DNA from: CAYVWB01 sp964455395
GTDB lineage: Bacteria > Desulfobacterota > Desulfovibrionia > Desulfovibrionales > Desulfovibrionaceae
Assembly (NCBI GenBank): GCA_964455395.1
Contig: CAYVWB010000002.1
Span: 62,001-126,000, forward strand
DNA length: 64,000 bases
Direction: 5' to 3'
Shown one piece after another: positions 36,732 to 46,457 of this stretch (the stretch's first letter is position 1; every line of letters starts with the position of its first letter). Below the pieces are notes generated by a model. That model saw only the letters and a program-made list of their open reading frames with translations. It did no database searches and was not told where the DNA came from. The position numbers and the translations under genes are program-made.

Positions 36732-37787
36732 TCAGGCGCACGCCTCCAGCATGCGGGTCAGCGCCACGCGGGCGTGTTCTGCGGTCTCGGGGGCCACGGT
36801 GATGGTCTCGGCGCGGGGGGCGCGGTCCTCCGCTGCGGCCGTGGCCAGATCCTCCAGCAGCACGGCCAGTCGCGCTTCGGAGTTCTTGCCCATGTTCAGG
36901 CAGGCGGAATGGCGCAGCGGGAGGATGGTCTTCTCCCCGGCGTGCCGCGCGGCGAGGCGCTCCACGAGGTTGATCTCCGTGCCGACGTAGACCACGGCTC
37001 CAGCCGGCGCATCTGCGCAGTATCGTATGATGGTGGATGTGGAGCCCGCGGCGTCCGATGCGTCCACCACCTCCGGGGAGCACTCCGGATGCACGATGAT
37101 TTTGCAGCCCGGGTGCGTCTGTCGTGCAGCCTCGATCTGAGTCGCCTTGAAACGGATGCTGTGGATGGCGCAGCAGCCCGGCCACATGAGCAATTCGGCT
37201 TCGGCGGCGGCTTGCGGGTCCACGAACGCGCCGTCCTGGCGGATGTCCAGCACGCGGCGTTGCGCTTCGGGCATGCCGAGTTGGTTGGCGGTGTTCATGG
37301 CGAGATTCTTGTCCGGCAGAAAGAGCACGGCGTCCCCGCGCTGGCGGCACCACTCGAGCATGGTGGTCGCGTTGGCCGAGGTGCACACCGTGCCGCCGGC
37401 GGCGCCCACCACGCCTTTCACCGCAGCGGAGGAGTTCACATACGTCAGGGGCACGATGGTCTTGCCGGAGGCCTGCAGCCGCGCCAGCACCGCCTCCACG
37501 CGGTCCGCCGGGGCCATGTCCGACATGATGCAGGAAGCTTGGGTGTCCGGCATGTGCACGCTTTGCCCCGGCTTGACGAGCAACGCCGCGCTCTCCCCCA
37601 TGAAGAAGACGCCGCAGAAGACGATGTAGCGCGCGGACTGTTCCGGCACGCGGCGCGCCAGTTCCAGGGAGTCCCCGGAGAGGTCGCAGTGGCGGATGAC
37701 ATCGTCGTGGACATAGTGGTGGCCGAGGATGACGACGTCGTCGCCCAGGCGCGTCTTGAGTTCACGGATGCGTTCAGCGTACGTCAT
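36732..37787 (-). CDS. nadA: Quinolinate synthase
   Basis: NadA condenses iminoaspartate with dihydroxyacetone phosphate to quinolinate in NAD synthesis and carries an oxygen-sensitive [4Fe-4S] cluster. The 351-residue protein has the family start ILGHHYVHDDV and conserved cysteines in GGTVCTSANA (135), MWPGCCAIH (205/206) and SACLNMGKN (296), the likely cluster ligands. Its ATG overlaps the nadC stop (ATGA), so it is the second gene of nadC-nadA. No nadB is present, so iminoaspartate must come from a gene elsewhere. Confidence 0.97.
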   Translation of the reverse strand: MTYAERIRELKTRLGDDVVILGHHYVHDDVIRHCDLSGDSLELARRVPEQSARYIVFCGVFFMGESAALLVKPGQSVHMPDTQASCIMSDMAPADRVEAVLARLQASGKTIVPLTYVNSSAAVKGVVGAAGGTVCTSANATTMLEWCRQRGDAVLFLPDKNLAMNTANQLGMPEAQRRVLDIRQDGAFVDPQAAAEAELLMWPGCCAIHSIRFKATQIEAARQTHPGCKIIVHPECSPEVVDASDAAGSTSTIIRYCADAPAGAVVYVGTEINLVERLAARHAGEKTILPLRHSACLNMGKNSEARLAVLLEDLATAAAEDRAPRAETITVAPETAEHARVALTRMLEACA

Positions 37788-38728
37788 GAGGCTTCTCCGG
37801 GGTTGTGCAGGCGCATGCTCAGGTCGGCGTATGGCGCGGAATGGGTGAGCCGGCCCACGGAAATGAAGTCTGCGCCGAGGCGGCCCAGCGCCGGCAGCCG
37901 TTCCAGGCTCACGCCGCCGGAGATCTCCGTCTCGATGGCGTCCGGGATCATGGCGAGGGCTTCGCGCATGGTCGCCGGGTCCATGTTGTCCAGCATGATG
38001 CGCTCCACGGCGGCGGCCACGGCTTCACGCACCTCATCGAGGTCGCGGCACTCCGCTTCGATGGGGGGACACGGCGCGTAGGTCGCGCGCAGCGCCGCCA
38101 CGGCTGGCGCCAAGCCCCCAGCGCGGTCGATGTGGTTGTCCTTGAGCATGCAGAGCTCTGCAAGGTTCTTGCGATGGTTCAGGCCGCCACCCACGAGCAC
38201 GGCGTATTTTTCCGGATACCGCAAGCCGGGCAGGGTCTTGCGGGTGTCCAGCAAACGGGTGCGCGAGCCCTCCAGAGCTGCGATCCAACGCGCCGTGTGG
38301 GTGGCCACGCCGCTCATGTGGCAGATGAAGTTGAGGATCACCCGCTCGGCTTTCAGGAGCAGCAGCGCAGGACCTTCGAGGAGACAGACCGTCTCTCCTA
38401 CAGCGAGGCGCGCGCCTTCGGCGGCTTCGCGGGTCATGCGCCAGGGGCCGGTTGCGGCTTCCGGGACGGCCTCCAGCGCGGCGGTCCGCTCCAGCACCAG
38501 CCGCGCCACGGGCAGGCCCGCCAGCACGCAGGGCTCCTTGGCCACGATGGCCGCCGAGAGCTGCTCGTCCCGAAACAACGCGCGGCTGGTCAGATCGGGG
38601 CCGTCTTCCTCCAGAGCGAGATCGATGGCGCGCAGCAGGTAGCGCCTGGCGTCGCCGGCGAAGAAGGTCTCGAAACGACGCAGGCCCGCGGTGAAAGCCG
38701 GCGACTCCGTATCGTGTTCAGTGGACAT
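37784..38728 (-). CDS. nadC: Nicotinate-nucleotide pyrophosphorylase (carboxylating)
   Basis: NadC turns quinolinate and PRPP into nicotinate mononucleotide. The ~314-residue protein shows the QPRTase motifs RLLDTRKTLPGLR, GGGLNHRKNL, CMLKDNHIDRAGG and IMLDNMDP. The ATG at 38728 or one 12 bp upstream may be used; neither has a clear ribosome site. It overlaps nadA by 4 bp, which gives a coupled nadCA operon. Confidence 0.96.
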   Translation of the reverse strand: MSTEHDTESPAFTAGLRRFETFFAGDARRYLLRAIDLALEEDGPDLTSRALFRDEQLSAAIVAKEPCVLAGLPVARLVLERTAALEAVPEAATGPWRMTREAAEGARLAVGETVCLLEGPALLLLKAERVILNFICHMSGVATHTARWIAALEGSRTRLLDTRKTLPGLRYPEKYAVLVGGGLNHRKNLAELCMLKDNHIDRAGGLAPAVAALRATYAPCPPIEAECRDLDEVREAVAAAVERIMLDNMDPATMREALAMIPDAIETEISGGVSLERLPALGRLGADFISVGRLTHSAPYADLSMRLHNPGEAS

Positions 38729-38945
38729 GACGACAATCATGTACGGCGAATCGTCCCGGCCTTCAAGGGGTTTCTCCCGGGGAAAGACGCTGCTCCACGG
38801 CGGCGTTCTGGAGCGGAAGCGTTCTCACGCTTTGACGCAGCGGGTGTTTCCGGCTACGTTGTCACGTTGGCATGCCTACGTGTTTGACGCCTGCGCCTCA
38901 GCCTGCGCCATGGTCTGAGAAGACGTCCCCCTGAAGGAGCGCGCC

Positions 38946-40451
38946 ATGAGCGAGAAGAACCGCCCCGACCACATCCACGACCCCGCGTTCCCCGACGACG
39001 GCGAGCGCCCCCGAGACAATGCTTCCGGAGACCACACCTCCGGAGACGGGGCGCAGCCCCAGCATGATGCGCAGTTGTCGAAGGAAAGCCGCTTGGCGGA
39101 AGAAGTCCATCCGGTAGACGAAACACGCCCGTCGACCGAGTCGGAGCCGGAGCCTCAAGAGCCCCTCGCCGCCGAGAATTTCGACTCCTTCCACCCCTCC
39201 GACGCCGCCGAACAGCTGGAAGAGATGCCCCTGGGCCAGCAGCTCGCGCTCATGGAGTCCATCCAGCCGGAAGACGCCGCCCATGTCGTCTCCGAGATGG
39301 ACGAACACCAACGCGCCGAACTCATCGGCAAGCTGGACCCCGAGCTCGCTGCAGACATCCTGGAGCAGATGTACCCGGACGACGCCGCCGACGTCCTTCA
39401 CGATCTGCAAGACGACCAGCGCGACAGCATCGTCGCCCGCCTCCGGAAAGAGGACAAGCACGAGATCTGGCGTCTTTATCGCTACGACCCGGATTCCGCC
39501 GGCGGCGTGATGAACTCGGACAACCTCGTGCTGGACCCCATGCTCACGGCGGACCAAGCCATCAATCTCATCCGTCGGGAGATGCACGAAGACATCGAGA
39601 TCCCGTACTACGCCTATCTGGTGGATGAAAACGACGCCCTCGTGGGTGTGCTTTCCCTGCGCGACATTCTGGTGAGCCGGCCGGGCAAGATGCTCAAGAA
39701 CATGCTTCCGGACCAGCAGATCATCAGCGTGCAGTTCGACACGGACAAGGAGGAGGTGGCGAACTTGTTGCGTCGCTACAACTTCCTGGCAGTCCCCGTG
39801 GTGGACTACGAAAACCGCTTCCTCGGCGTGGTGACCCACGACGACGTCATCGACATCATCCACGACGAAGCCAGCGAAGACATGCTGGGCATGGTGGGCG
39901 CCGGGCAGGATGAAACCGTGGACACGCCGTGGCGAAAGTCCGTGGGCAAGCGGCTGCCGTGGCTCTTCGTCAACATCGCCAACTCCGTCATCGCCGCCAG
40001 CGTGGTGCTCTTCTTCGAAGGCTCCATCGCGCAGATGGCCATCCTCGCCGCGCTCATGCCCATCATCGCCAACCAGGGCGGCAACTCCGGGCAACAGTCC
40101 CTGGCCGTGGTCATCCGCCAGCTCGCTGTGGACAGTCTGGACCGCCGCAAGTCCCTGAGCGCGGTGCTTCGCGAACTGCGCATCGGACTGGTGAACGGCC
40201 TCTGCGTGAGCGTCATCGTTCTGGCCGCGTGCGCCGTCATCACGGACAATATTTCCCTGGCCATCGTCATGGCGCTCGCGCTGTTTCTGAACATGACCCT
40301 CGGCTCCATGGCCGGCGCCTCCATCCCCCTCATTCTCAAGCGCCTCGGCCGCGATCCCGCTCAAGCCTCCTCCATCTTCCTCACCACCCTCACCGACATG
40401 TGCGGCTTCTTCATCTTCCTCGGTATGGCCACGGTGTTTCTGTTGAGCTGA
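38946..40451 (+). CDS. mgtE: Magnesium transporter MgtE
   Basis: This 501-residue Mg2+ channel has three parts. After a ~75-residue acidic, charged N-terminal extension comes the MgtE_N domain (~80-185, repeats such as PEDAAHVVSEMDEHQRAELI). A CBS pair follows (~190-320; Mg-sensing, IPYYAYLVDENDALVGVLSLRDIL), then five membrane helices (~335-500) with the selectivity region ALMPIIANQGGNSGQQ. CTGAAGGAGCGCGCC precedes the ATG. No Mg2+-sensing leader (M-box or mgtA type) was recognised upstream. Gating by cytoplasmic Mg2+ through the N and CBS domains is expected from the family. Confidence 0.96.
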   Translation: MSEKNRPDHIHDPAFPDDGERPRDNASGDHTSGDGAQPQHDAQLSKESRLAEEVHPVDETRPSTESEPEPQEPLAAENFDSFHPSDAAEQLEEMPLGQQLALMESIQPEDAAHVVSEMDEHQRAELIGKLDPELAADILEQMYPDDAADVLHDLQDDQRDSIVARLRKEDKHEIWRLYRYDPDSAGGVMNSDNLVLDPMLTADQAINLIRREMHEDIEIPYYAYLVDENDALVGVLSLRDILVSRPGKMLKNMLPDQQIISVQFDTDKEEVANLLRRYNFLAVPVVDYENRFLGVVTHDDVIDIIHDEASEDMLGMVGAGQDETVDTPWRKSVGKRLPWLFVNIANSVIAASVVLFFEGSIAQMAILAALMPIIANQGGNSGQQSLAVVIRQLAVDSLDRRKSLSAVLRELRIGLVNGLCVSVIVLAACAVITDNISLAIVMALALFLNMTLGSMAGASIPLILKRLGRDPAQASSIFLTTLTDMCGFFIFLGMATVFLLS

Positions 40452-40879
40452 CCGACTTCGCAGACGACCCCGCCCCTCGACATCCGTCCACGACCCACGC
40501 GCGCTGCGCCGCGGGGTGGAAGCGGTCGAGTCGTGCGCGCCGACCGGCGTATTCCGAGAGAGAGCGCGAGCCGCCCCTTTTTGCCGGAACTTTGCCCGGG
40601 GGGCGTCCACGTCCGTCCGCAACACGAGACCGACCTCACGAAGGCGGATGCAGGAGGCGGCCCCCCACGACAACGCATCCGAAAGCGTGGCGCGCCAGGG
40701 CCCCGAAGGGGGACGACAAGGGCTCTCCCCCCGCGCGCACCCGCTTCCCAGGCTTGTTCATGACGCCCTACGGCGCTATGCAGCTGCTTGGCGTCATGAC
40801 GAAAGTCTTCGGAATGGGGATGCGGGGGAAGCGCCTTTCGTCAGAAAGGGTTCCCCCGGAGAAGATCGAGAGACACGTG
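40452..40879. other. Convergent intergenic region with two strong inverted repeats
   Basis: No gene is seen between mgtE and the SH3 gene. TCATGACGCC (40758-40767) pairs with GGCGTCATGA (40790-40799) across 22 bases. A longer hairpin at 40824-40857 pairs GGGGGAA with TTCCCCC and, inside, CCTTTC with GAAAGG around GTCA. The latter lies 23 bp past the SH3 gene stop and is probably its 3' hairpin, although no T tract follows. Confidence 0.55.
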
Positions 40880-41272
40880 CTAGTAGCCGACAGGACCGGA
40901 CAGAAACCGCGCCGAGGCCCAGCCGAGGGGCCCTTGACCCGGAATGGCGATGCGGTGGAAGCCGTTGTCGAAGCCGAGAACGCGCACACGCTGGCCGCGG
41001 TAGACCACGGTGACGACCCCGCACCGCACGCTGGGGCAGGCCCGCACGTTCAAGGCGTTGGCGGTGACCACCTTGACAGGCCCGGCGACTGGGGGAATGG
41101 GCGCAGGCGGCGGCGCCATGGGCGCGACAGGACGGCAGCGGCCTTGGAACCAGCCGAAACCGGGAGGACACTGCGCCAGCGCCGGCGTTGCGAGCAGCAT
41201 GGTGACGGCGAGCACGACGAAGACGGCGAAGCAAGCGTTCGGGGTGGCGAATCGGGGCATTCTGCGTGGCAT
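40880..41272 (-). CDS. Small exported SH3-domain protein
   Basis: This 130-residue protein has a signal peptide (~1-33, cleavage likely after ATPALA). A Cys pair in CPPGFGWFQGRC and a Pro/Ala-rich linker follow, and then a bacterial SH3 domain (~70-130: KVVTANALNVRACPSVRCGVV ... LGWASARFL). Such domains bind cell-wall peptides. GGAGGACGTTC gives a strong ribosome site before this ATG. It lies 42 bp downstream of the next listed gene and is probably in the same operon. Confidence 0.85.
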   Translation of the reverse strand: MPRRMPRFATPNACFAVFVVLAVTMLLATPALAQCPPGFGWFQGRCRPVAPMAPPPAPIPPVAGPVKVVTANALNVRACPSVRCGVVTVVYRGQRVRVLGFDNGFHRIAIPGQGPLGWASARFLSGPVGY

Positions 41273-41314
41273 GAACGTCCTCCAGGTAGACGTATTCTGA
41301 TGTGTCGGCATGGG

Positions 41315-41989
41315 TTAGAACCGCAGCAGGGGAATATCCGTGGGGGTCTCCTGGGGTTGTCGACGGCTCCAGGAGATGGGTTCGGGCTCGCTGTCCTCGT
41401 CGCCTTGCTCGAAGGGAGAAAGCTCCACTTTGGCGGTCAGGGGACGGTAGTAGAAGGAGAGCTTGCGCACGCCCTCAGCGATGTTGTCTTTGAGCTTGAT
41501 CTTCACCCGGTCCACGTTCCAGCGGTGCACCACTTCGCCGGCTTCTTCCTTCACTTTGGGGGCGCCGTACTTTTCCGTGATGTACGCCAGCAGCTTCTCG
41601 TAGACGCCCTTGCGGGTGATGTCGATGAAGACGCCGTAGAGCTTGTCCTCCACGAAGCCGTAGACCACGCGCGGCACGTTGACGCCTTCGATGAGATACG
41701 TCACGCACGGGCAGACGTAGAAGTGGGCGTTGTTCTTCACGCCAAGTTTGCTGAAGCCTTGGACGTCGTCCACATGCACGCCCCAGGGGTGTTGCTGGAA
41801 GCCCTTGCGGATTTCCAACGCATCCGGGACGGCTTGGGCTGCAGCCGGGGGCGCGGCCCACAGCACGAGGCCGGCGGCGATGACGAACCAGAGGACAAGG
41901 TGCGTGTGCTTCTTCTGGACTGTACCGATCCGCGCCGTGGCGGCCTGACCGGCGGAGGCGACTGGGGTGGAGCGATGGATGGCGCGCAT
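41315..41989 (-). CDS. Exported protein of unknown function
   Basis: This ~224-residue protein has a long basic N-region followed by a hydrophobic signal segment (HLVLWFVIAAGLVLW, ending AAPPAAAQA). The mature part starts with IRKGFQQHPWGVHVDDVQGF and has a CPC motif (YVCPCVTYLIEG), then a mixed alpha/beta domain containing YGVFIDITRKGVYEKLLAYITEKYG. It resembles small periplasmic domains that act on surface components, but I do not recognise the family. It is followed closely by the SH3 gene. Confidence 0.7.
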   Translation of the reverse strand: MRAIHRSTPVASAGQAATARIGTVQKKHTHLVLWFVIAAGLVLWAAPPAAAQAVPDALEIRKGFQQHPWGVHVDDVQGFSKLGVKNNAHFYVCPCVTYLIEGVNVPRVVYGFVEDKLYGVFIDITRKGVYEKLLAYITEKYGAPKVKEEAGEVVHRWNVDRVKIKLKDNIAEGVRKLSFYYRPLTAKVELSPFEQGDEDSEPEPISWSRRQPQETPTDIPLLRF

Positions 41990-42398
41990 GGCGGCGTCTC
42001 TCTTCTCGAATGGGGTGGCAAGGCGCTCATGGCCAGGAATGCTCCCAGCATACACCCATTTCCACGCCGGCGTCCACTCCTCTGAGAATTTCCCATGCGT
42101 GTTCCACTTCGGAAGGGACGCCCGTCGGGGTCCGATGTTCCCCCTCCCTTCACGATGGAGGATTCAGGCCGTCACCTTCAGCAATTATTCGGTTTTTCCT
42201 CGAAGCCGGCAACCGCGTCAAAACGTTGCGGCGTCAGACTCTCCCGAAGGGTGCATCCCATGCGGAACGCCCCTCGGGGACATCAGCCCACACCGGGCGT
42301 CGCCTATGAGGGTCGCGGGATCTCCTGCCCGGATCGCGCCCATGTCCTCACGAAAGCACGGCCCTGCGCACCGGCGTTTCTCCATGACCGCGGCTGCT
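41990..42398. other. Intergenic region, nothing recognised
   Basis: This 409-bp stretch between the HDOD gene and the exported protein gene has a short AT-rich patch (CAGCAATTATTCGG, ~42180) that could hold a promoter for the minus-strand gene. No open frame of coding character is seen. Confidence 0.3.
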
Positions 42399-43697
42399 TT
42401 ACGCCAGAGCGAAGCCGGCGGCCACTTCGCTTTTTTCCAGCTCGGGAAAGCAGTTGCTGTGGAGGATGGCTTGGCGGAGGCGGTCCGGCGTGGTGAGGCC
42501 GCGCAAGGCGGGTTCCAGGGAGCCGGCCGGCGGCGGCGAGGCCCCTTCGGTTTTTCGGCGCGCGAAAGTGCGGGCCATGAAGTCGCCGGCATGGAGGGCG
42601 GCGAGGTAGGCCTGGGTCTCGCGAGGGAGCTGTTCCGCAGCGTGATCCAGGGAGTGGTGGTACTGCACGGCTTCGATCATGAGGTCTGGCAAGCCCCAGG
42701 TTTCCATGGCGAATTTTCCGAGGAGGGCGTGGTCCAGCCCCAAGAGGGAGCGCTCCACCCCCACGGAGTTCAGCGCGGGGGACTCCCCGGTCTCGATGCG
42801 CGACTCCCAGTGGAGGGTCTGCGCCACTTTTTCCCGGCTGCGCTCGGGCAGTTCCATATTCAAGAGGATGAACTTGCCCATATCGTGCAGAAGTCCCAAC
42901 GTGAAAGCCGTCTCGGGGTGGATGTCGTCAAAAGCGTGCGCCGCGTGGTGCGAGGCGATGGCCGTGAGCATCACGTGCCGCCAGAGCTGCTGACGGGCCA
43001 CGGAGCGCGCGTCGCGGACGTCCAGCACCTGGAAGTGCTCACGGAAATATAGTGTTTTCAGGTTGTTGAGCCCAAGCACCACCACGGCTTGCAGCATGGA
43101 TGTGACTTGGCCGGGGTAGCCGAAGTACGGCGCGTTGGCGGCGCGCAGCACCTTGGTGGAGAAGACGACATCGCGGGAGATGGCTTGCGCCACATGCTCC
43201 AGGCTCACGTCGGGGTCGTTGATGGCTTGGAACTTGGCGAAAGTCTCGCCCATCTTGTCCATGTTCTTCAGGGTCAGGATGGCGCGGTGCAAGACCTTGG
43301 GATTGACCTCCGGCGCGGAAAGAGGCGGCCCCGAGGGCGCGCCGTCGCCTTCCAGCAGCATCTCCACCGCTTGCGCGAAGAGCGCCTGCTCCGGGTCATG
43401 ATCATCCAGCCGGAAGGCCTGCGTGGCCACGCGCAAGCCGCCCACCATGCGCTCTCGCCCGAACGAGGCGTCGGGCGCCTTCCCGGAAGCGGCCCCGGAG
43501 TCCGAATCGTCCAGAACGATCTCGTCGGTTTCTTCCGCAGCATCCTCTTCAAGCCTGCGCATGCGGGGTTCATTGACAGGCTGCCCAACGCGGGATTGCG
43601 AACCGTCGCTCGCATTCCTGCGTGACCACACCACGAAGGCCACGGCCCCCAATGCGACCACCGCTACCGCCACGCCTATAAGGACGCTTTGTTCCAC
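42399..43697 (-). CDS. Membrane-anchored HDOD-domain protein
   Basis: The 432-residue protein has an N-terminal transmembrane helix (VLIGVAVAVVALGAVAFVVW), a charged linker with many Asp/Glu (~30-110), an HDOD domain (~135-340) with FAKFQAINDPDVSLEHVAQAISRDVVFSTKVLRAAN and LHDMGKFILL, and a C-terminal helical tail. HDOD proteins are usually cytoplasmic signalling scaffolds with lost or altered phosphodiesterase activity; HDMGK retains an HD pair. The GTG at 43697 with AGGGGGG upstream is the start. The partners are unknown. Confidence 0.88.
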   Translation of the reverse strand: MEQSVLIGVAVAVVALGAVAFVVWSRRNASDGSQSRVGQPVNEPRMRRLEEDAAEETDEIVLDDSDSGAASGKAPDASFGRERMVGGLRVATQAFRLDDHDPEQALFAQAVEMLLEGDGAPSGPPLSAPEVNPKVLHRAILTLKNMDKMGETFAKFQAINDPDVSLEHVAQAISRDVVFSTKVLRAANAPYFGYPGQVTSMLQAVVVLGLNNLKTLYFREHFQVLDVRDARSVARQQLWRHVMLTAIASHHAAHAFDDIHPETAFTLGLLHDMGKFILLNMELPERSREKVAQTLHWESRIETGESPALNSVGVERSLLGLDHALLGKFAMETWGLPDLMIEAVQYHHSLDHAAEQLPRETQAYLAALHAGDFMARTFARRKTEGASPPPAGSLEPALRGLTTPDRLRQAILHSNCFPELEKSEVAAGFALA

Positions 43698-43782
43698 GTG
43701 TACCCCCCTTTTCCTGATATCGTTCCGGAATATACCCCAGAGCGTTTCCTTTCGTAAAGGGCCGGGCGGCAGTCGAGCCACG

Positions 43783-43817
43783 AAAAACGCCTCCCTTCCG
43801 AATCCGGGAGGGAGGCG
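43783..43817 (-). terminator. Rho-independent terminator of the PilZ gene
   Basis: On the minus strand a 12-bp stem (outer CGCCTCCC/GGGAGGCG, inner TCCC/GGAA-type pairs with one G-T) with a 6-base loop is followed by TTTTT (43787-43783). It lies 28 bp past the stop of the zinc-ribbon PilZ gene and separates it from the HDOD gene. Confidence 0.88.
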
Positions 43818-43844
43818 CATGCAGCATGAGCGAGGGGGGCGCGC

Positions 43845-44372
43845 TCAGGAAAAGAAGACGCGGCCGAGGCGCGTCGACTTGACGCTGGATGCGGGTCCCG
43901 AGCTGTTCGCCGTGCACTCCGCCGTGAGGATCTTGTCCAGGACTTTGCCCATGGACGCCTCGGCGCCCTCCGGCAGTTCGAAAGAGCACGCTGCGATGCA
44001 GCGCCTGTGACGCACCACGCGCGCCGTGATGTTGCGGATGACGGTCTTGCCGCAGTACTCGATGTCCAGACACAAGGCGCGTCCGGGCTCGAACTCACGG
44101 TCCAGACCCCACGTGTTGAACGCCACGCCGCTGCGGGAGATGTCGACCACGGGGCAACTGCCGTGCACGAGGCCGAGGTAGGCGTAGGTGTTGCCCACGT
44201 TGAAGCGGAGATTGTCACGCCTGTCCGAGGGTTGTTGCGGCAGCACTTTGGTCTCTTTGCCGCATTGCGGGCAGAAGACGATCTCGCCGCTCAGGTCATC
44301 TGTCACGAATTGATGGTGGCCGCAGCTGTAACACTGCAGTTCCGCTCGATGGTGGGGGGGCATCGTCGTCAT
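43845..44372 (-). CDS. Zinc-ribbon PilZ-domain protein
   Basis: This 175-residue protein has an N-terminal zinc ribbon (LQCYSCGHHQF ... IVFCPQCGKE, two CxxC pairs), followed by a PilZ domain. The c-di-GMP-binding signatures RDNLR (RxxxR) and DISRSG (DxSxxG) are spaced normally, so c-di-GMP binding is expected. GGAAGG lies 7 nt before the ATG at 44372. A second protein of the same design lies at 47150-47578. The role (adhesion, motility or export control) cannot be read from context. Confidence 0.87.
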   Translation of the reverse strand: MTTMPPHHRAELQCYSCGHHQFVTDDLSGEIVFCPQCGKETKVLPQQPSDRRDNLRFNVGNTYAYLGLVHGSCPVVDISRSGVAFNTWGLDREFEPGRALCLDIEYCGKTVIRNITARVVRHRRCIAACSFELPEGAEASMGKVLDKILTAECTANSSGPASSVKSTRLGRVFFS

Positions 44373-44589
44373 GGCCAACCTTCCAGTCTAGCAGTCTTGA
44401 GGAACAATTCCAACACCTGCCGAATGTATTTTCATTATTTTTCCGAGAAAGTCAAGGTTCGAGTGGGGTTGGACGTCATATCGACTTGCTGCGTCATCTC
44501 GTCTACATAACGCATGGAGATTTTCTGACTCAGTACGTCCGCGTCGTTCCCGCTTGCTTTCCCGACCATTACATAGGAGGGCGTCGCAC

Positions 44590-46272
44590 GTGAAAAAGAC
44601 AGACAACCCCATGCACCAGAACGCGTTGTCGCATCATTGCTGCGGACGCAGCGCCGTCCATGCGCCGCGGGGCATGGCCGCCGCCAGTCAACCCTTGGCG
44701 GTGGCTGCCGGCCTCGAACTGCTTCGTGCAGGCGGCGCCGCCGCTGACGCCGCCGTGGCCATGGCGGCAGTACTCGCCGTGACGGAGCCCTGCTCCACCG
44801 GTCTCGGCGGGGATGCGTTCGCCTTGCACTACGACCCTGCCGCAGCGCACGGCCAGCGGGTGCGCGCCTTGAACGGCTCAGGCCGTGCGCCCATGGCGTT
44901 GACGCGCGAGGCGCTGCTCCGACTCGACATGCAAACGTCGGGCCACGGACTGCCCCTGCGCCACGCTGTCACCATCACCACTCCAGGCGCCTGCGCCGCC
45001 TGGGCCGACTTGCACTGCGCCTTCGGGGCGCTCCCCTGGAAAGAAGTCCTGGCGCCGGCCATCCGCTACGCCCGGGAGGGCTTCGCCATCGGCCCGGTCA
45101 CCGCCCGGCTTTGGCGGGACCAGGCGCCATTGCTGCGCGCGGCCAAGAGTCCTCGGGGGCCGGGGGCCTTGTTGCCCGCGCCGGGCGGCCGCCCTCCCGC
45201 CGTCGGCGTCTTGACGCGCAACGAGGATCTGGCGCGCGTGCTGGAACACTTGGCGACGGAGGGTTCGCAGGCCTTCTACCAAGGCGAACTGGCCGCCGCC
45301 ATCGTGGAGGCGACGCAGACTGCCGGCGGGCTGCTGACTGCGGAGGACATGGCCGCCCACGCTTCCCGGTGGGATGACCCCGCCACGGTCTCCTTCCAGG
45401 GACATACCGTGTGCGAGTGCCCGCCGAACGGCCAAGGCGTGGTGGCGCTCATGGCTCTCGCCATGCTGGAATCCCGAGGGGTTGTGTTGGATGCGCCCAC
45501 ACCACGCGCCGTGGGCATCCACTGGATGGTGGAGGCGCTGCGTCTCGCCTTCGCCGAGGCCAAAGCCCACGTCGCCGACCCGGATCACATGCGTCTGTCG
45601 GTGCAGGAGCTCTTGGACTCCGCGCGTCTGGCGCGCTTGGCCGCCGCCATCGACCCGCAGCGCCGCCGCCCCCTGCCCCAAGGCGCCGCCCCCGGCGGCT
45701 CCGAGACGGTCTACTTCTGTGTGGTGGATGACGCAGGCCGCGCCGTAAGCATGGTGAACTCGAACTACCTGGGATTCGGCACGGGCATCGTGCCTGCCGG
45801 CATGGGGTTCTCCTTGCAGAACCGGGGCGCCAACTTCACCCTGGAGGAAAACCACGCCAACACGCTGGCGCCGGGCAAACGGCCGTACCACACCATCATC
45901 CCGGGCATGCTGCTTGACGGCGCCGGAGAGTTGGTGGGCCCCTTCGGCGTGATGGGCGGTTTCATGCAGCCGCAAGGCCATGTGCAGGTGCTGACGAACC
46001 TGCTTTGCCGTGGGTTGGATCCCCAGTCTGCGTTGGACGCTCCCCGCTTCTGTCTGCCTGACGGCGACCCGGGGGACGACTTGTGTCTGGAATGCGAATT
46101 CCCTGTGGCCATGGCGCATGACCTGGCGCGCCGCGGCCACACGGTGCGGGTAGTCGCCGGCCACGACCGCGCCCTCTTCGGCCGCGGGCAGATCATTCTT
46201 CGGGACAAGGCGACAGGCGTGTTGACCGCCGGCAGCGACCCCCGCGCCGACGGTTGCGCCATGGGCTACTGA
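44590..46272 (+). CDS. ggt: Gamma-glutamyltransferase (YwrD-like)
   Basis: This Ntn-hydrolase transfers or hydrolyses gamma-glutamyl groups, as in glutathione breakdown. The ~560-residue precursor should self-cleave before the Thr in GGSETVYFCVVDDAG (~382), giving a large and a small subunit. MVNSNYLGFGTGIVPAGMGF and LQNRGANFTLEENHAN are the conserved small-subunit motifs. The substrate-binding GGFMQPQGHVQVL is kept. There is no signal peptide, as in the YwrD-like cytoplasmic branch. The GTG at 44590 with AGGAGGG upstream is the start. Confidence 0.92.
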   Translation: MKKTDNPMHQNALSHHCCGRSAVHAPRGMAAASQPLAVAAGLELLRAGGAAADAAVAMAAVLAVTEPCSTGLGGDAFALHYDPAAAHGQRVRALNGSGRAPMALTREALLRLDMQTSGHGLPLRHAVTITTPGACAAWADLHCAFGALPWKEVLAPAIRYAREGFAIGPVTARLWRDQAPLLRAAKSPRGPGALLPAPGGRPPAVGVLTRNEDLARVLEHLATEGSQAFYQGELAAAIVEATQTAGGLLTAEDMAAHASRWDDPATVSFQGHTVCECPPNGQGVVALMALAMLESRGVVLDAPTPRAVGIHWMVEALRLAFAEAKAHVADPDHMRLSVQELLDSARLARLAAAIDPQRRRPLPQGAAPGGSETVYFCVVDDAGRAVSMVNSNYLGFGTGIVPAGMGFSLQNRGANFTLEENHANTLAPGKRPYHTIIPGMLLDGAGELVGPFGVMGGFMQPQGHVQVLTNLLCRGLDPQSALDAPRFCLPDGDPGDDLCLECEFPVAMAHDLARRGHTVRVVAGHDRALFGRGQIILRDKATGVLTAGSDPRADGCAMGY

Positions 46273-46457
46273 TGTTCCGGGCAGGCGATGTCGCGAAACA
46301 CGACGACGGGACGCGACGACGCCGACCTCATGCGCGGGCCGTCCAGGCAGAATGAGGTTCGCAGACGCAGGCAGAGCCGGGCATGGCTCTCCGCGATTGA
46401 CAAGACAGCATGGACGACGTGGGTGGCGACTTGGACGGCGATCGCCATCCGAACGTC

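Noticed and set aside
38741..38945. Mg2+-sensing riboswitch upstream of mgtE
   Set aside because: No M-box or mgtA-type conserved blocks and no terminator helix are visible in the ~205-bp leader.
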